Part shown: positions 1-8,602 of the stretch, piece after piece
Numbering within the stretch: position 1 is the stretch's first letter
Layout of the letters: each line of letters opens with the position of its first letter
NCBI GenBank assembly: GCA_041476545.1
Contig: JBGOTP010000056.1
Location: 1 to 19,476, forward strand
Length of the DNA stretch: 19,476 nucleotides
DNA from: JBGOTP01 sp041476545
Lineage (GTDB): Bacteria; Acidobacteriota; Vicinamibacteria; Vicinamibacterales; CAVVIG01
Reading direction: 5' to 3'
Notes under the pieces: generated by a model
The model's input: the letters and a program-made list of their open reading frames with translations, nothing else
What the model was told of the DNA's origin: nothing
Databases searched by the model: none
Program-made: the position numbers and the translations under genes

Positions 1-2
1 AT

Positions 3-1040
3 TCGATCAACGCCGGCTCTCAGGCCCTCACGACTGTTGCGATGATGGTGGCGATCAGTGCCGGCGGTGGGCTGCCAACACTCGCGGCCGTGTACTTCTG
101 CGGGACGGTCCTGACGGAGGGCACGCGGTTCATGGTCGCCCGCCGAGTGTGCCCCGAGTTACTCCTTCGATGGCGGTATGTCTCTGTCGCAGAGATACGG
201 ACACTCGTCTTGTTCGGGGGAAAGATGGTCGTCGACGGTCTGTCGAAGCTGCTGTTGTATCAGGCCAACAACATCTTCGTGGTGGGTCACCTTGGTGCGG
301 CGGCTTTGGCGGTCTACGCCAGGTCTCTGGCCCTCACCCGCCACGCGGAGGTCATCACGGCCAAGTTGTCTTTCGTCATCACTCCGGCGGCCAGCTCGTT
401 GAAAAGTCGCGGCCGGTCCGGCGATCTTCGAGACCTGTTCCTCAGCGGCACCCGCTATGGTGCATTTGTCGCGCTGCCGCTCGTGCTTTACCTCGGAATC
501 ATGGGCGACCGACTCGTTCAGGTCTGGATGGGACCCCGGTACGATGGCGGCTGGGTTCTCCCGATTCTGGCACTCGGGATGTTGTTGCCGCTCATTGTGC
601 GGCCGGCCCAGCACGTCCTGATCGGACTGAATATGCATGGTCGGGTGGGTATCGCCTCCCTCATCGTCGCCATTGTGAGCACTGCGGCGGCCTACAGCAT
701 GATAGGGAGGATGGAGATGGGACTGGTCGGCGCCGCGCTGGCTATCTCTGTGCCGCTGTCCATCGGCAATGGCGTGTTCGTATGCCTGTATGCCTGCCGG
801 AAGCTCGACATATCGCTGCGTGATTACGTCAAGGCCCTCCGGACACCGCTCGGATGCGGAGTGCCATTCGCCTTTGCACTCGTGGCAACCCGGTGGACAT
901 CTGATTTCGGACCGATAACCACGTTGACGATAGGTACGGCAATCGGCGCAGCGATACTCGGGCCGTGCTACTGGGCTTACGCGCTCCCGACGCACCTTAA
1001 GCGCCAGCTCGCGGCTTATGCTCGGTCTCGATGCGCGTAG
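3..1040 (+). CDS. Wzx/MATE-type polysaccharide flippase, C-terminal part (5' end outside window)
   Basis: This is an integral inner-membrane protein that probably flips lipid-linked oligosaccharide repeat units to the periplasm. The frame is open to the left edge, so the gene starts outside; about 345 codons are visible against a usual family length of 420-500. The visible part has many hydrophobic stretches separated by short basic loops, a pattern typical of the C-terminal half of the MOP superfamily (Wzx, MurJ, MATE). The segment with VQVWMGPRYDGGW followed by a hydrophobic helix resembles the region of Wzx proteins that reads 'lW.G..y...a..l..l'. The first ATG seen (42) lies within the protein and is not the true start. 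The stop overlaps the next gene by 10 nt, so the two are probably co-transcribed. The surrounding EPS genes support the role. The substrate cannot be told from sequence. Confidence 0.8.
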   Translation, partial: SINAGSQALTTVAMMVAISAGGGLPTLAAVYFCGTVLTEGTRFMVARRVCPELLLRWRYVSVAEIRTLVLFGGKMVVDGLSKLLLYQANNIFVVGHLGAAALAVYARSLALTRHAEVITAKLSFVITPAASSLKSRGRSGDLRDLFLSGTRYGAFVALPLVLYLGIMGDRLVQVWMGPRYDGGWVLPILALGMLLPLIVRPAQHVLIGLNMHGRVGIASLIVAIVSTAAAYSMIGRMEMGLVGAALAISVPLSIGNGVFVCLYACRKLDISLRDYVKALRTPLGCGVPFAFALVATRWTSDFGPITTLTIGTAIGAAILGPCYWAYALPTHLKRQLAAYARSRCA

Positions 1041-2203
1041 AGGGCGTGGAAGAGCATCGCTCGCGCCTCGGTTCTCTCGACACCTATCGCGGTCTCGCCA
1101 TGTTGCTCATGATGGGCGAGGTCTTGCGTTTCTGCGAAGTGGCCGCAGCGCGGCCGGGGAGCGCGTTCTGGGCCTTCCTTTGTCGTCACCAGAGCCACGT
1201 GCCGTGGGTGGGGTCCTCGCTCCATGACCTCATCCAACCATCCTTCTCGTTCCTCGTCGGCGCGGCCCTGCCGTTCTCCCTCGCACGTCGCAGGGCGGCC
1301 GGCCACTCGGATAGGCGGATCATTCGCCATGCGTTCGGGCGGGCGGGCGTGCTCGTGCTTCTCGGCATCGCGCTGCGTTACATCGACGACCCTCAGCACC
1401 ACTTCACCTTCGTGGACACGCTGACCCAGATCGGGCTGGGTTACGGCTTTCTCTCTATCCTCGGGTTGAGGCCGGCCCGCGATCAGTGGGTCGCGCTCGG
1501 GCTCATCCTGGTCGGTTACTGGGCGGCGTTTGCTGCATATCCGTTGGCCGCGCCTGGCTTCGACCACGCGGGGCTGGGCGCGCCCGCCGAGTGGCCGCAG
1601 CAGCTCACCGGCTTCGCCGCACACTGGAACAAGAACAGCAACCTCGCCCGGGCCTTCGACCTCTGGTTCCTCAACCTCTTCCCGCGCTGGAGCCCGTCCG
1701 TCTTTGACGACGGCGGATACGCTACGCTCAGCTTCGTCCCGACGCTGGGCACGATGATCCTTGGGCTGCTCGCGGGCGGCGTGCTTCGCAGCGCTGATCG
1801 GACGCCCTCGGCTCGCGTGCGCTGGCTAGTCGCCGCCGGGCTGCTCGGGCTGTTGTCGGGATGGCTCTTGGGGGCGACCGGAATCTGCCCAGTGGTCAAG
1901 CGCATCTGGACGCCCAGTTTCACGCTGTTCAGCGGTGGCTGGTGCTTGCTGTTCCTCGCTGCCTGCCACTCGGTGATCGATCTGGCCGGCTTCCGGCGTT
2001 GGACCTTTCCCTTCGTGGTGATCGGGACCAACTCGATCGCTGCCTACTGCTTGAACCAGCTCTTCGCAGACTTGGTCGCAACGAACCTGAACGCCCACCT
2101 GAACGTCGCCTACAACCCGCTACTTGGCGGTACCGTCGCGCTGCTTATGTTCTGGCTGGTCTTGTTCGGGATGCACCGGCGGCGGATCTTCCTGCGGATC
2201 TGA
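1031..2203 (+). CDS. Heparan-alpha-glucosaminide N-acetyltransferase-like membrane acyltransferase (DUF5009/NagX type)
   Basis: This is a polytopic inner-membrane acyltransferase of 390 residues. The family hallmark SLDTYRGLAM is at residues 15-24, HDLIQPSFSFLVGAALPFSL at 65-84, RIWTPSFTLFSGG at 291-303 and GTNSIAAY at 332-339. These match the HGSNAT/DUF5009 pattern, in which an acetyl group from cytosolic acetyl-CoA is moved across the membrane onto an amino sugar. Around ten hydrophobic segments are visible. The ATG at 1031 overlaps the flippase stop and sits just ahead of the family's conserved N-terminus, which supports this start; no strong ribosome binding site is seen. In this setting it probably acetylates the polysaccharide or its amino sugar. 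An alternative is a sugar-recycling role such as that proposed for NagX. The family call is firm; the substrate is inferred. Confidence 0.85.
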   Translation: MRVEGVEEHRSRLGSLDTYRGLAMLLMMGEVLRFCEVAAARPGSAFWAFLCRHQSHVPWVGSSLHDLIQPSFSFLVGAALPFSLARRRAAGHSDRRIIRHAFGRAGVLVLLGIALRYIDDPQHHFTFVDTLTQIGLGYGFLSILGLRPARDQWVALGLILVGYWAAFAAYPLAAPGFDHAGLGAPAEWPQQLTGFAAHWNKNSNLARAFDLWFLNLFPRWSPSVFDDGGYATLSFVPTLGTMILGLLAGGVLRSADRTPSARVRWLVAAGLLGLLSGWLLGATGICPVVKRIWTPSFTLFSGGWCLLFLAACHSVIDLAGFRRWTFPFVVIGTNSIAAYCLNQLFADLVATNLNAHLNVAYNPLLGGTVALLMFWLVLFGMHRRRIFLRI

Positions 2204-2312
2204 GTCCTCGTTCTTGGACTCTCGGGTTGCGACGTTCACGCCAATCTGCGGCGGCCGGGCGCCGGGCGGTTGCATCGCCGCGATCGAGTTCGCGGTGCCA
2301 CCCAAGCGTCAG

Positions 2313-2373
2313 CAGCCCGTGGTGAAAGTCTGGCGTCGCCCGTCGAACACGGCCAGACTTTCACCACGGGCTG
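2313..2373. terminator. Perfect 22-bp inverted repeat, probable bidirectional terminator
   Basis: The arms at 2313-2334 and 2352-2373 are exact reverse complements, separated by a 17-nt loop. The right arm touches the stop codon (TGA on the minus strand) of the beta-helix gene, and the acyltransferase ends 110 bp to the left on the other strand, so the structure lies between convergent genes. There is no T-run after either arm, so it is not a textbook intrinsic terminator. It may act as an RNA 3'-end stabiliser or be a palindromic copy of a dispersed repeat (see findings). Confidence 0.6.
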
Positions 2374-4044
2374 TCAGGGCACGAAGCGAACGTTGGTCGG
2401 AGCCAGAGGTGACAGCCCGGTCGAACTTCCTCCGGTCTCGTACACACCGAGGTCGTGCGCTCCCTGCACGCGCGCCGCGCCGGCGAAGTCCACGGCAATG
2501 GTGATTCCGTAGCGGGTCAGAAACTTCTGGTATACACCCCCGGGATCGCGGTCTCCTGCGTCGATGGCTGGAGAGCCAGAAGAGAGGTGGAAGTCGCCCC
2601 CGGATGCGTTGACGAATGCAGGACTTGAACTGATGGAATACTGCCCTTTTCCCGTGGCACTCTGGAAGCTCGATAGCGACGTGTACACCGTCGAACCCCA
2701 ATCGATTCTAGGTGAGTTCACCAGGTTGAATCTCATGGTGCTCCGGCTCGCCAGACCGGCCGTTTCTATGAAGATGTCGCGACCCTGCGTGTTCACCCGT
2801 CCAGCGAGAATGTTGTTTTCCAGATAGAGGAACCCCTGGTCATAGGGCGCCTCGATGCCGCCATCGTAGTCCCAAATCGTGTTGTCCACGACATAACGAT
2901 TCGTGCCGCCTCGCAGGGACATCGCCGCATTGTCGTGCGGGTCATCTGGGTTCCACGGATCGTACGAGTGGATACGATGGATCAGGTTGCCGATGAAGAA
3001 CGATTCCGTGCCGAATCCTTCTCCACTGTCGCTTCCGGTGCCGATTCCGGTGTCACAGTCGTAAAGATTGTTATAGAGGAACCAGATGTACTCCGGCGCG
3101 TACTGGAATCCCGTACATGCGCCATCTGACGAATTGCCGGCTCGGTGAGAATAGATAGTGTTCTGCGAGAAGATGACGTCCACCGCCTGTTTGGACCACA
3201 TACCCGTCTGCTTGTTGTCGTGAGAAACGTTGCGGCCGACATAGATATGATGAACAGTGGACTGCGTCGACACGTTCCCCGAGGCGATTTGTATGCCATC
3301 ACCGCTACTGCGAGATATCTCATTATCGACGATCCACACGTTGCTGACCCGACCACCCCAGCCGACTTGGATACCGTGGACATCCTGATCGAAGGTCGCG
3401 TTGACATCCCCGTTATCGTGAATCTTTGAGTTGTAGATGACCGCGTTTGTGACCGATGCCCCATTGATGTAGCTATCGATACTTATCCCGCCGCCGTTCA
3501 AGTTGCCGTGGACGTCTGCATTCCTGAGAGTGCCGCGATCAATGGGGGCGAGCATCGCCACCCCGCCCGATGGGTCAGCGGTCGCGAACTCGATGTTCTC
3601 GACGATGAAATAAGTGCCACTGAGTTCCCACGAAGCTGTCGCAACCGCCTTGCTGGTTGGGCTCGTTCCTCGAACGAATACCGGGCTGGTGCTGGTGCCG
3701 CTCATTTGCAGCCCGTTCGGACTAGAGTGGGCGCGAGTGTAGATCCCGCGCAGCTCAACAACCGACCCTGCCGGCAGCGAATTCGGGATCGTCTGCCGCG
3801 GGCGTCCCGGCCACCCGTACGGGTTGCTCGCGTCGGTCGCGCCGGAGGCGTTCTGATTGACGTAGTAAAAGCCAGGAACAGCCGCTGCCCACGGATTGGG
3901 GTCGGCCGGGGCGGTCTGATTGATCCCGAACGACGGAGCGGGAATTCCGATTGGGGGGCTCCAGCTCTGGCCAGATGCGATTCGTGGTTCACTTACGAAT
4001 ACCAAGAAGAGCAGGATGACACTGCGCAGAAGTGTTCGCCGCAT
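2374..4044 (-). CDS. Secreted right-handed parallel beta-helix protein
   Basis: This is a predicted extracytoplasmic protein of 556 residues. The start chosen (ATG at 4044) gives a clear signal peptide: basic MRR, a hydrophobic stretch, then likely cleavage after ASG near residue 25. A GTG at 4098 would add 18 residues ahead of it and looks less likely. The body carries repeated short strands with Asn/Gly/Asp turns, such as NAVIYNSKIHDNGD, VWIVDNEISRSSGDG, IYVGRNVSHDN, VIFSQNTIYSHR and FLYNNLYDCDTG, which is the ladder pattern of pectate-lyase-like beta-helix proteins. The segment SSSPAFVNASGGDFHLSSGS followed by PAIDAG is common near the end of such folds. The tail ends with PLAPTNVRFVP, resembling the first residues of an Fn3 module that is not present. 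It could be a polysaccharide lyase, an epimerase or a binding protein; no catalytic residues can be assigned. Confidence 0.8.
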   Translation of the reverse strand: MRRTLLRSVILLFLVFVSEPRIASGQSWSPPIGIPAPSFGINQTAPADPNPWAAAVPGFYYVNQNASGATDASNPYGWPGRPRQTIPNSLPAGSVVELRGIYTRAHSSPNGLQMSGTSTSPVFVRGTSPTSKAVATASWELSGTYFIVENIEFATADPSGGVAMLAPIDRGTLRNADVHGNLNGGGISIDSYINGASVTNAVIYNSKIHDNGDVNATFDQDVHGIQVGWGGRVSNVWIVDNEISRSSGDGIQIASGNVSTQSTVHHIYVGRNVSHDNKQTGMWSKQAVDVIFSQNTIYSHRAGNSSDGACTGFQYAPEYIWFLYNNLYDCDTGIGTGSDSGEGFGTESFFIGNLIHRIHSYDPWNPDDPHDNAAMSLRGGTNRYVVDNTIWDYDGGIEAPYDQGFLYLENNILAGRVNTQGRDIFIETAGLASRSTMRFNLVNSPRIDWGSTVYTSLSSFQSATGKGQYSISSSPAFVNASGGDFHLSSGSPAIDAGDRDPGGVYQKFLTRYGITIAVDFAGAARVQGAHDLGVYETGGSSTGLSPLAPTNVRFVP

Positions 4045-4238
4045 GCGGGAGAATGTACGCAAAACATGCGCCGACGGTATTCTGACCTCAACCCACACGA
4101 AAACAAATACTTAACTCAGGAGCTGGTGGAACCGTGGAATAGGCAGCCGCCCCTCATTACGATTCGGGTCGGGCTGGTCGAATTCTGTTCTCGCTGTCAA
4201 GCGCGAACGCATCGATTGCGCAGGCACGAGTGCCGAGG
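4045..4238. other. Intergenic gap between the PaaK-like gene and the beta-helix gene
   Basis: These 194 bp separate two minus-strand genes. An AT-rich patch at about 4099-4120 (minus strand) could carry a promoter for the beta-helix gene, and a TTGACA-like box sits at 4195-4200, but no -10 box lies at a proper distance from it. A small near-palindrome, GGCAC-GA-GTGCC at 4223-4234, follows the PaaK-like stop; its loop is too short for a convincing terminator. Nothing else was seen. Confidence 0.3.
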
Positions 4239-5696
4239 TCACGCCGTCCGGACGATCTGCGTCCCAGGAGCATCAGCCCCGGACCGATCGAGGCCAGCAA
4301 TCCGTTGATCGACGTAGATGGCTTTGCCGCTCACGGAACGTGGGATATCGGCCACGAGGTCGAGCGTGAGCGAAATCCTGTCGCCCATCTTGGCCTCGAG
4401 ACGACGGGTGATTCGACGCCGGTCGTCTGTGGAAAACCCCGGCGCCGGCACCACGTTCAACACGGCCCGCCCCGGCACCTCCTGGTGGAATTGGAACCGC
4501 AGCACGCGATCGAATGTGTCGTCGTGCATGTTGAGCGCCGTCCAGGAGATGCAGCTCCCGTCCGCCGCCACGAGCAGCTCCTGAGTTCGATGTCCCCGAA
4601 TGTCGGCAATAACCGGATGCGCGCGGCCGCACGCCTCACAGCGGTCGCTCACATAGGTGGCAAAATCACCGGTTCTGTACCGGATGAACGGCACCACCGT
4701 GTTGATGAAGCCAGTGCCGACGATTTCGCCGCGCTCACCGGGAGTGGTGATGACCCGTCCATTGGCGTCCAGCAGTTCGAAGAAGCCGTAGGTCGGCCAC
4801 ACGTGGTAATTCGACGATTTCTCGCATTCAGCCGCCGCAACGACCTTCTCCGTCAACCCATAGCTCGAGAACATTCGACGCTTGAAGGTGTCCTCTATCA
4901 GCTGCCGCTGGTCGGGATACGCAATCTCTGACTCCGCGAGGATGCCCAGAATGTTGACCGGGAGCTCGGTGCCGCTCCGACGGATGAAGGCGGCGAGCGC
5001 GCTTGCCGACGAGGGGTACACGTGGAGAAAACACGGGCCGATGTGGGCCATGTGCTCGAGATACCGAGCCATGTTCTCGTCCGTCATGTGGAAATTGCTG
5101 TAGTAGTGCGACCGGAGGATCGGATCGTACTCGTGATAAAGGCCACGACTGTCGGCACGGACAATCCGGCCGCGAAGAACCGCGAGCGTCTGGCCGAGCG
5201 CGAAACCGGCGCGGCGCCAACTGGCGAGGAGATACGCGTATTCGATTTCTGACCGGTTTGCGTTGATGTAGAAATGCAGGGGTTCGCCGCTCGTACCGCC
5301 GGTCGATGCAAAGTCGACACCGGAAGCACGCACCGAGGTGGCCATCATGTCCGGCAGGTGTTCCTGCAACGTTCCCTTGTTGATGGTCGGCACCTGTTGC
5401 AGTTCACGGACATCCGTCAACGCGTTCGGGTCGAACTTCGCGTCTGTGAACGTTTGCCGGTAGTACGGCGTTCGCTCGTACGCGCGCGTGCACATTCTCT
5501 TGAGCGCGGCGAGCTGGTACGCTCGCGTCTGTTCGGCCGACCACCACTCGGCCGCTTCGACAAACTGCAGGTTTCGGCGGAATCCCCGGCCGAGGATGTA
5601 TGCGGGCGGAATACGCCCCACGACGGCGGCAAGCGTCGTCTTGGCCGATGCCGGCACATGCTCCCAGAGGTTTTTACGCGAGAACGCTTTCTTCAC
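4239..5696 (-). CDS. PaaK/CapK-type adenylate-forming enzyme (phenylacetate-CoA ligase family)
   Basis: This is a cytoplasmic ANL-superfamily enzyme of 485 residues, expected to activate a carboxylic acid with ATP as an acyl-adenylate and usually pass it to CoA. Visible motifs are the phosphate-binding loop STGGTSGEP (131-139), YGLTE (279-283), YRTGD (340-344), a CEAC pair at 353-356 followed by GRAHPVIADIRGH as in PaaK proteins, and RSVSGK with the likely catalytic Lys458. All core motifs are intact, so the enzyme should be active. It starts with GTG and overlaps the 3' end of the DUF362 gene by 23 nt, which suggests translational coupling. Members of this family in capsule and EPS clusters are often called CapK. 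The likely job is activation of an acid that decorates the polymer; the acid itself cannot be read from sequence. Confidence 0.85.
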   Translation of the reverse strand: MKKAFSRKNLWEHVPASAKTTLAAVVGRIPPAYILGRGFRRNLQFVEAAEWWSAEQTRAYQLAALKRMCTRAYERTPYYRQTFTDAKFDPNALTDVRELQQVPTINKGTLQEHLPDMMATSVRASGVDFASTGGTSGEPLHFYINANRSEIEYAYLLASWRRAGFALGQTLAVLRGRIVRADSRGLYHEYDPILRSHYYSNFHMTDENMARYLEHMAHIGPCFLHVYPSSASALAAFIRRSGTELPVNILGILAESEIAYPDQRQLIEDTFKRRMFSSYGLTEKVVAAAECEKSSNYHVWPTYGFFELLDANGRVITTPGERGEIVGTGFINTVVPFIRYRTGDFATYVSDRCEACGRAHPVIADIRGHRTQELLVAADGSCISWTALNMHDDTFDRVLRFQFHQEVPGRAVLNVVPAPGFSTDDRRRITRRLEAKMGDRISLTLDLVADIPRSVSGKAIYVDQRIAGLDRSGADAPGTQIVRTA

Positions 5697-7221
5697 ACTC
5701 TTGTTCCGCCAGTTCGATGTGTCCCTTCCAGCCGAAGTGTGGCTCGAAGGCCGAGCACCGCCCTTTCACGTCGTTCAGATGTTCCGAGGGTGTGCCGTCC
5801 GCTCGGTGCGCCGTGAGTTCATCGTAGGAAAACGACATGAGCTTCAGGCCGCTGGGATCGAACGCCCGCGCAAGCATCGGGATCTTCCGATAGTCAAATC
5901 CCATGACCCGAGCGCAGGCCAGATCGACGGCAACCGGATTCCACCCGCCAACGACGACGCCGGCCCGCTTCGGCGTCGGGTCGAGCGGCCCATTTCCCTC
6001 TCCGCCGATGATGCCGTCGACAATGCTGAAGAAGCGCCGGACCGGTTGATCGTGGAGCCGACCGGAGGCGTCCGCGTAGAACAACATCCTGTTCAGGTCC
6101 AGCACCATGCGCCACGTGGTGTCGTTCCCGTACCAGTTGCCCGAACGAATGGTTCCGGCATTGGTATCGCCAAAGACCCCTTTGCCCACCGCCTTGAGGG
6201 GGCCGGCGAGGGTCTGTCGGAGCGGCCCTAGATACGGGAACGAGCGCTTGAAGGCCTCGACAGAGGCGCGTTCGAGCCGCCGGAGCACACTGCTGTCAGC
6301 GAACTGATCGCCCCCGTCTGCGGGGGTGCCTTCTCGATGATGGGGCAGCCAGTTCTTGTTGCCGTTGATGCCCACCAGATTCTTCATATTGGCCGTGAGG
6401 CCGGTCTTCTTGTGAGTCTTGAGTTTCGGAAGACTGATGACGCAATCGGCCTGCAGCACCGTGCCAGACAGGAGATACTCGTGAACACCGTGCGTGTGAT
6501 GGCTGACGAGCTCCCGTCGGTCGTACTCCGATCCGTACAGCTTTTGACAGAGATCACCGATTTCTTCGAACGCTGAATGTGCGCCGAGATCGACCTTGAC
6601 GTAGCCGGCCGGGTCTCCCGACAACGGCACATGGCCGACAATCACACCGTCGATCTTCCGAGCGGCCTCCGGCCGAAGGTCGTACACCTCCACCTCGAAG
6701 CCCACGTCGCGGCGGTAGAACTCGACGATCGCGTCCAGTGCCGCGATCCGCCGGACGCCTTCGAAGTCGGCATCGTTGTGAGGCGCGTCCGCGATTACGA
6801 GACGGCCTTTCCCCTGCAGCGCAAGATACGCATAGTCCAGTACGGCCCGAATCACCGCGCCGTGGGCGATGAGACAGTCCGCGTGATCTGCGCTGCGCTC
6901 GCGAAAGTCGCGGACCAGGTTCGGCTTGATGACAACGGTGTCACCAGGCCCGATGATCTCGCCAAGGGGGTTCCAGTCCGCGGTGCCTTCGTGCAGAGGA
7001 TCGAGCTCGAGGGCGCGCAAGACGTCGCGCACGGTGGAGTACACCTCGTTCACGGGCCCATGGGCGCGCGCGTGGCAGATACGCCGGTACTCCGGCCATT
7101 CCACGCCCGGCGCGAACGGCGGCGGAGCCTGATAGCTTGTGGGTCCCGCGCAGACCGCGACATCCTTGGCTGAGGGACTCAGGAGTTTCGATGTGAGAGG
7201 CGACGTCGCTCGAATAGTCAT
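5674..7221 (-). CDS. DUF362 domain-containing protein
   Basis: This is a soluble protein of 515 residues with the marks of the DUF362 family: VVIKPNLV (96-103), VISLPKLKTHKKTGLTANMK and NLVGI (261-285), VDGIIGGEGNGP (401-412) and GGWNPVAVDLACARVMGFD (425-443). There is no signal peptide and no CxxCxxC ferredoxin cluster, although some family members carry one. The family has no general assigned reaction. The start at 7221 leaves 7 nt after the upstream glycosyltransferase stop, with GGAG a little upstream; a GTG at 7263 would overlap that gene by 35 nt and is less likely. It overlaps the PaaK-like gene downstream, so the two products probably act together. The family call is firm; the function is unknown. 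Confidence 0.85.
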   Translation of the reverse strand: MTIRATSPLTSKLLSPSAKDVAVCAGPTSYQAPPPFAPGVEWPEYRRICHARAHGPVNEVYSTVRDVLRALELDPLHEGTADWNPLGEIIGPGDTVVIKPNLVRDFRERSADHADCLIAHGAVIRAVLDYAYLALQGKGRLVIADAPHNDADFEGVRRIAALDAIVEFYRRDVGFEVEVYDLRPEAARKIDGVIVGHVPLSGDPAGYVKVDLGAHSAFEEIGDLCQKLYGSEYDRRELVSHHTHGVHEYLLSGTVLQADCVISLPKLKTHKKTGLTANMKNLVGINGNKNWLPHHREGTPADGGDQFADSSVLRRLERASVEAFKRSFPYLGPLRQTLAGPLKAVGKGVFGDTNAGTIRSGNWYGNDTTWRMVLDLNRMLFYADASGRLHDQPVRRFFSIVDGIIGGEGNGPLDPTPKRAGVVVGGWNPVAVDLACARVMGFDYRKIPMLARAFDPSGLKLMSFSYDELTAHRADGTPSEHLNDVKGRCSAFEPHFGWKGHIELAEQECEESVLA

Positions 7222-7228
7222 ATCGCGA

Positions 7229-8602
7229 TCAGTCTCCAGGCCGGCTTCTGCGTCCCAGGTCACGGGTCAACAACTCGTCCCAGATACGCGTCGTGGCACT
7301 GACGTCGTAGCGCAAGGCGGCAAGACGTGCGGCGGCGCTGAATCGTTCGAGGCGCGAGCGGTCAGCGAGCAGGTCCAGAATCCTGGCGGCGAAGGCTTCC
7401 GGTGTCGGCGTGGAGACGAGATAGCCGTTCACGCCGTCTTCGACGAGCTCGCCGAGGTCTCCGACGTCGGGCACGATGGCCGGCAGACCGCAGACCATCG
7501 CCTCCATCATTGAAAGCGCCAGGCCCTCGGACTGTGAGGTCAGGACGAACAGTCTCGATCGCTTGAGCCACGCGTCGACATCAGCCTGGCGGCCCGCGAA
7601 CGTGACATGGCTCTGCAGGCCGAGCTGGCAGGCGAGTTGTTCCAGCGGTTCCATGAGCGGACCGTCGCCGAGGATGACGGCGGTCACGTCAGGACGGACG
7701 CGGCGCACGCATGCCACGGCATGCAGAAACACATCAATCTGTTTGATGGGGGCAAGCCTCGCCACCAGGATCAGATCGTAGGCCGGGGGGACGCCGGTCG
7801 GTGCGAATCGGTGCGAGTCGATGCCGCCTGACACGACATGAAAGCGAGTGTCGACCCCTCGGTCTCGGAAGAAGGCAATGGCCTGACGGCCCATCGTGAT
7901 CACGAGGTCGAACGTGCCGACGGCGGCCAGCAGCCGCCGCTCGATGGCCTTCTCGGGTCGGGTCAGTCTGCCGAAGAGCCGGTTCTCGGACGTGACCCCG
8001 CCGCCGAGCATCTCGGCCGGACCGCCCACGCAGAAATAGAGCGACTTGGCACCGGCGAGCGGTGCGACGAGCGCGGTCAGCAGCCCGTTGAACAGCAGGT
8101 GAAACCCGCCGACAACATCGGGCCGCGTGCGGACCGCAGTCGAGACGAACACCACGAGACGGGCGGGCACGCTTCCGATCGCCCGCACGAGCCACGCCGG
8201 TGGATAGACAGGCTCGACTTTGGGCATGTCCGGAATCGGCACGATGGAGACGACGCGCACGCGGGCGCAGTGTGACGAGGCGGCCAGCGGCATCAGATGC
8301 GATCGCACCCAGTTGTCGGAATGGAACGTGCCCGTGAGGAGGATGTCCAAGCCACTCGCGCCTCGCGGACGCGGAGGTCTACGGACACCGCGAGCGATCG
8401 CGACTGCGCCGGCATAAAGACCGAGGAGCGCGCGAAGCCCAACGCGAATCGCCCACTGCTCGACGCGCCGCGTGAGAGAATCCGATCCCGACTCCTCGAC
8501 GGGGCTCACCCGCGGGTCCACCGCCGGGAAGCAGGTGACGAGTTCTCCGGTCAGAGAGGAAGGCTTCGACGTCACGACGCGGGATACTCCAGACGTCGCC
8601 AT
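7229..8602 (-). CDS. Glycosyltransferase, GT4 family
   Basis: This is a GT-B fold glycosyltransferase of 457 residues. The C-terminal nucleotide-sugar half has LILVARLAPIKQ (277-288), ILGDGP (310-315), and the EX7E motif SEGLALSMMEAM with Glu359 and Glu367, followed by CGLPAIVPDVGDLGELVEDG and NGYLV. This is the GT4 retaining-enzyme signature. The N-terminal half has DILLTGTFHSDNWV and a YFCVGGPAEMLGGG stretch that may form part of the acceptor site. The first 80 residues precede the usual GT-B start and include a hydrophobic, basic helix (about 48-73) that may attach the protein to the inner membrane. The ATG at 8602 overlaps the upstream deacetylase-like gene by 31 nt, which indicates one operon. 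Sugar donor and linkage cannot be told. Confidence 0.88.
   Translation of the reverse strand: MATSGVSRVVTSKPSSLTGELVTCFPAVDPRVSPVEESGSDSLTRRVEQWAIRVGLRALLGLYAGAVAIARGVRRPPRPRGASGLDILLTGTFHSDNWVRSHLMPLAASSHCARVRVVSIVPIPDMPKVEPVYPPAWLVRAIGSVPARLVVFVSTAVRTRPDVVGGFHLLFNGLLTALVAPLAGAKSLYFCVGGPAEMLGGGVTSENRLFGRLTRPEKAIERRLLAAVGTFDLVITMGRQAIAFFRDRGVDTRFHVVSGGIDSHRFAPTGVPPAYDLILVARLAPIKQIDVFLHAVACVRRVRPDVTAVILGDGPLMEPLEQLACQLGLQSHVTFAGRQADVDAWLKRSRLFVLTSQSEGLALSMMEAMVCGLPAIVPDVGDLGELVEDGVNGYLVSTPTPEAFAARILDLLADRSRLERFSAAARLAALRYDVSATTRIWDELLTRDLGRRSRPGD

Noticed and set aside
159..995. Long minus-strand open frame opposite the flippase
   Set aside because: The product is rich in Arg, His, Gln and Asp with no domain; the plus strand has a clear membrane protein. 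It is a mirror of GC-rich codon use.
4195..4200. TTGACA box as a -35 element for the beta-helix gene
   Set aside because: No -10 box lies 16-18 bp downstream.
4223..4234. GGCAC-GA-GTGCC as a terminator after the PaaK-like gene
   Set aside because: A 2-nt loop and a 5-bp stem are too weak, and no T-run follows.
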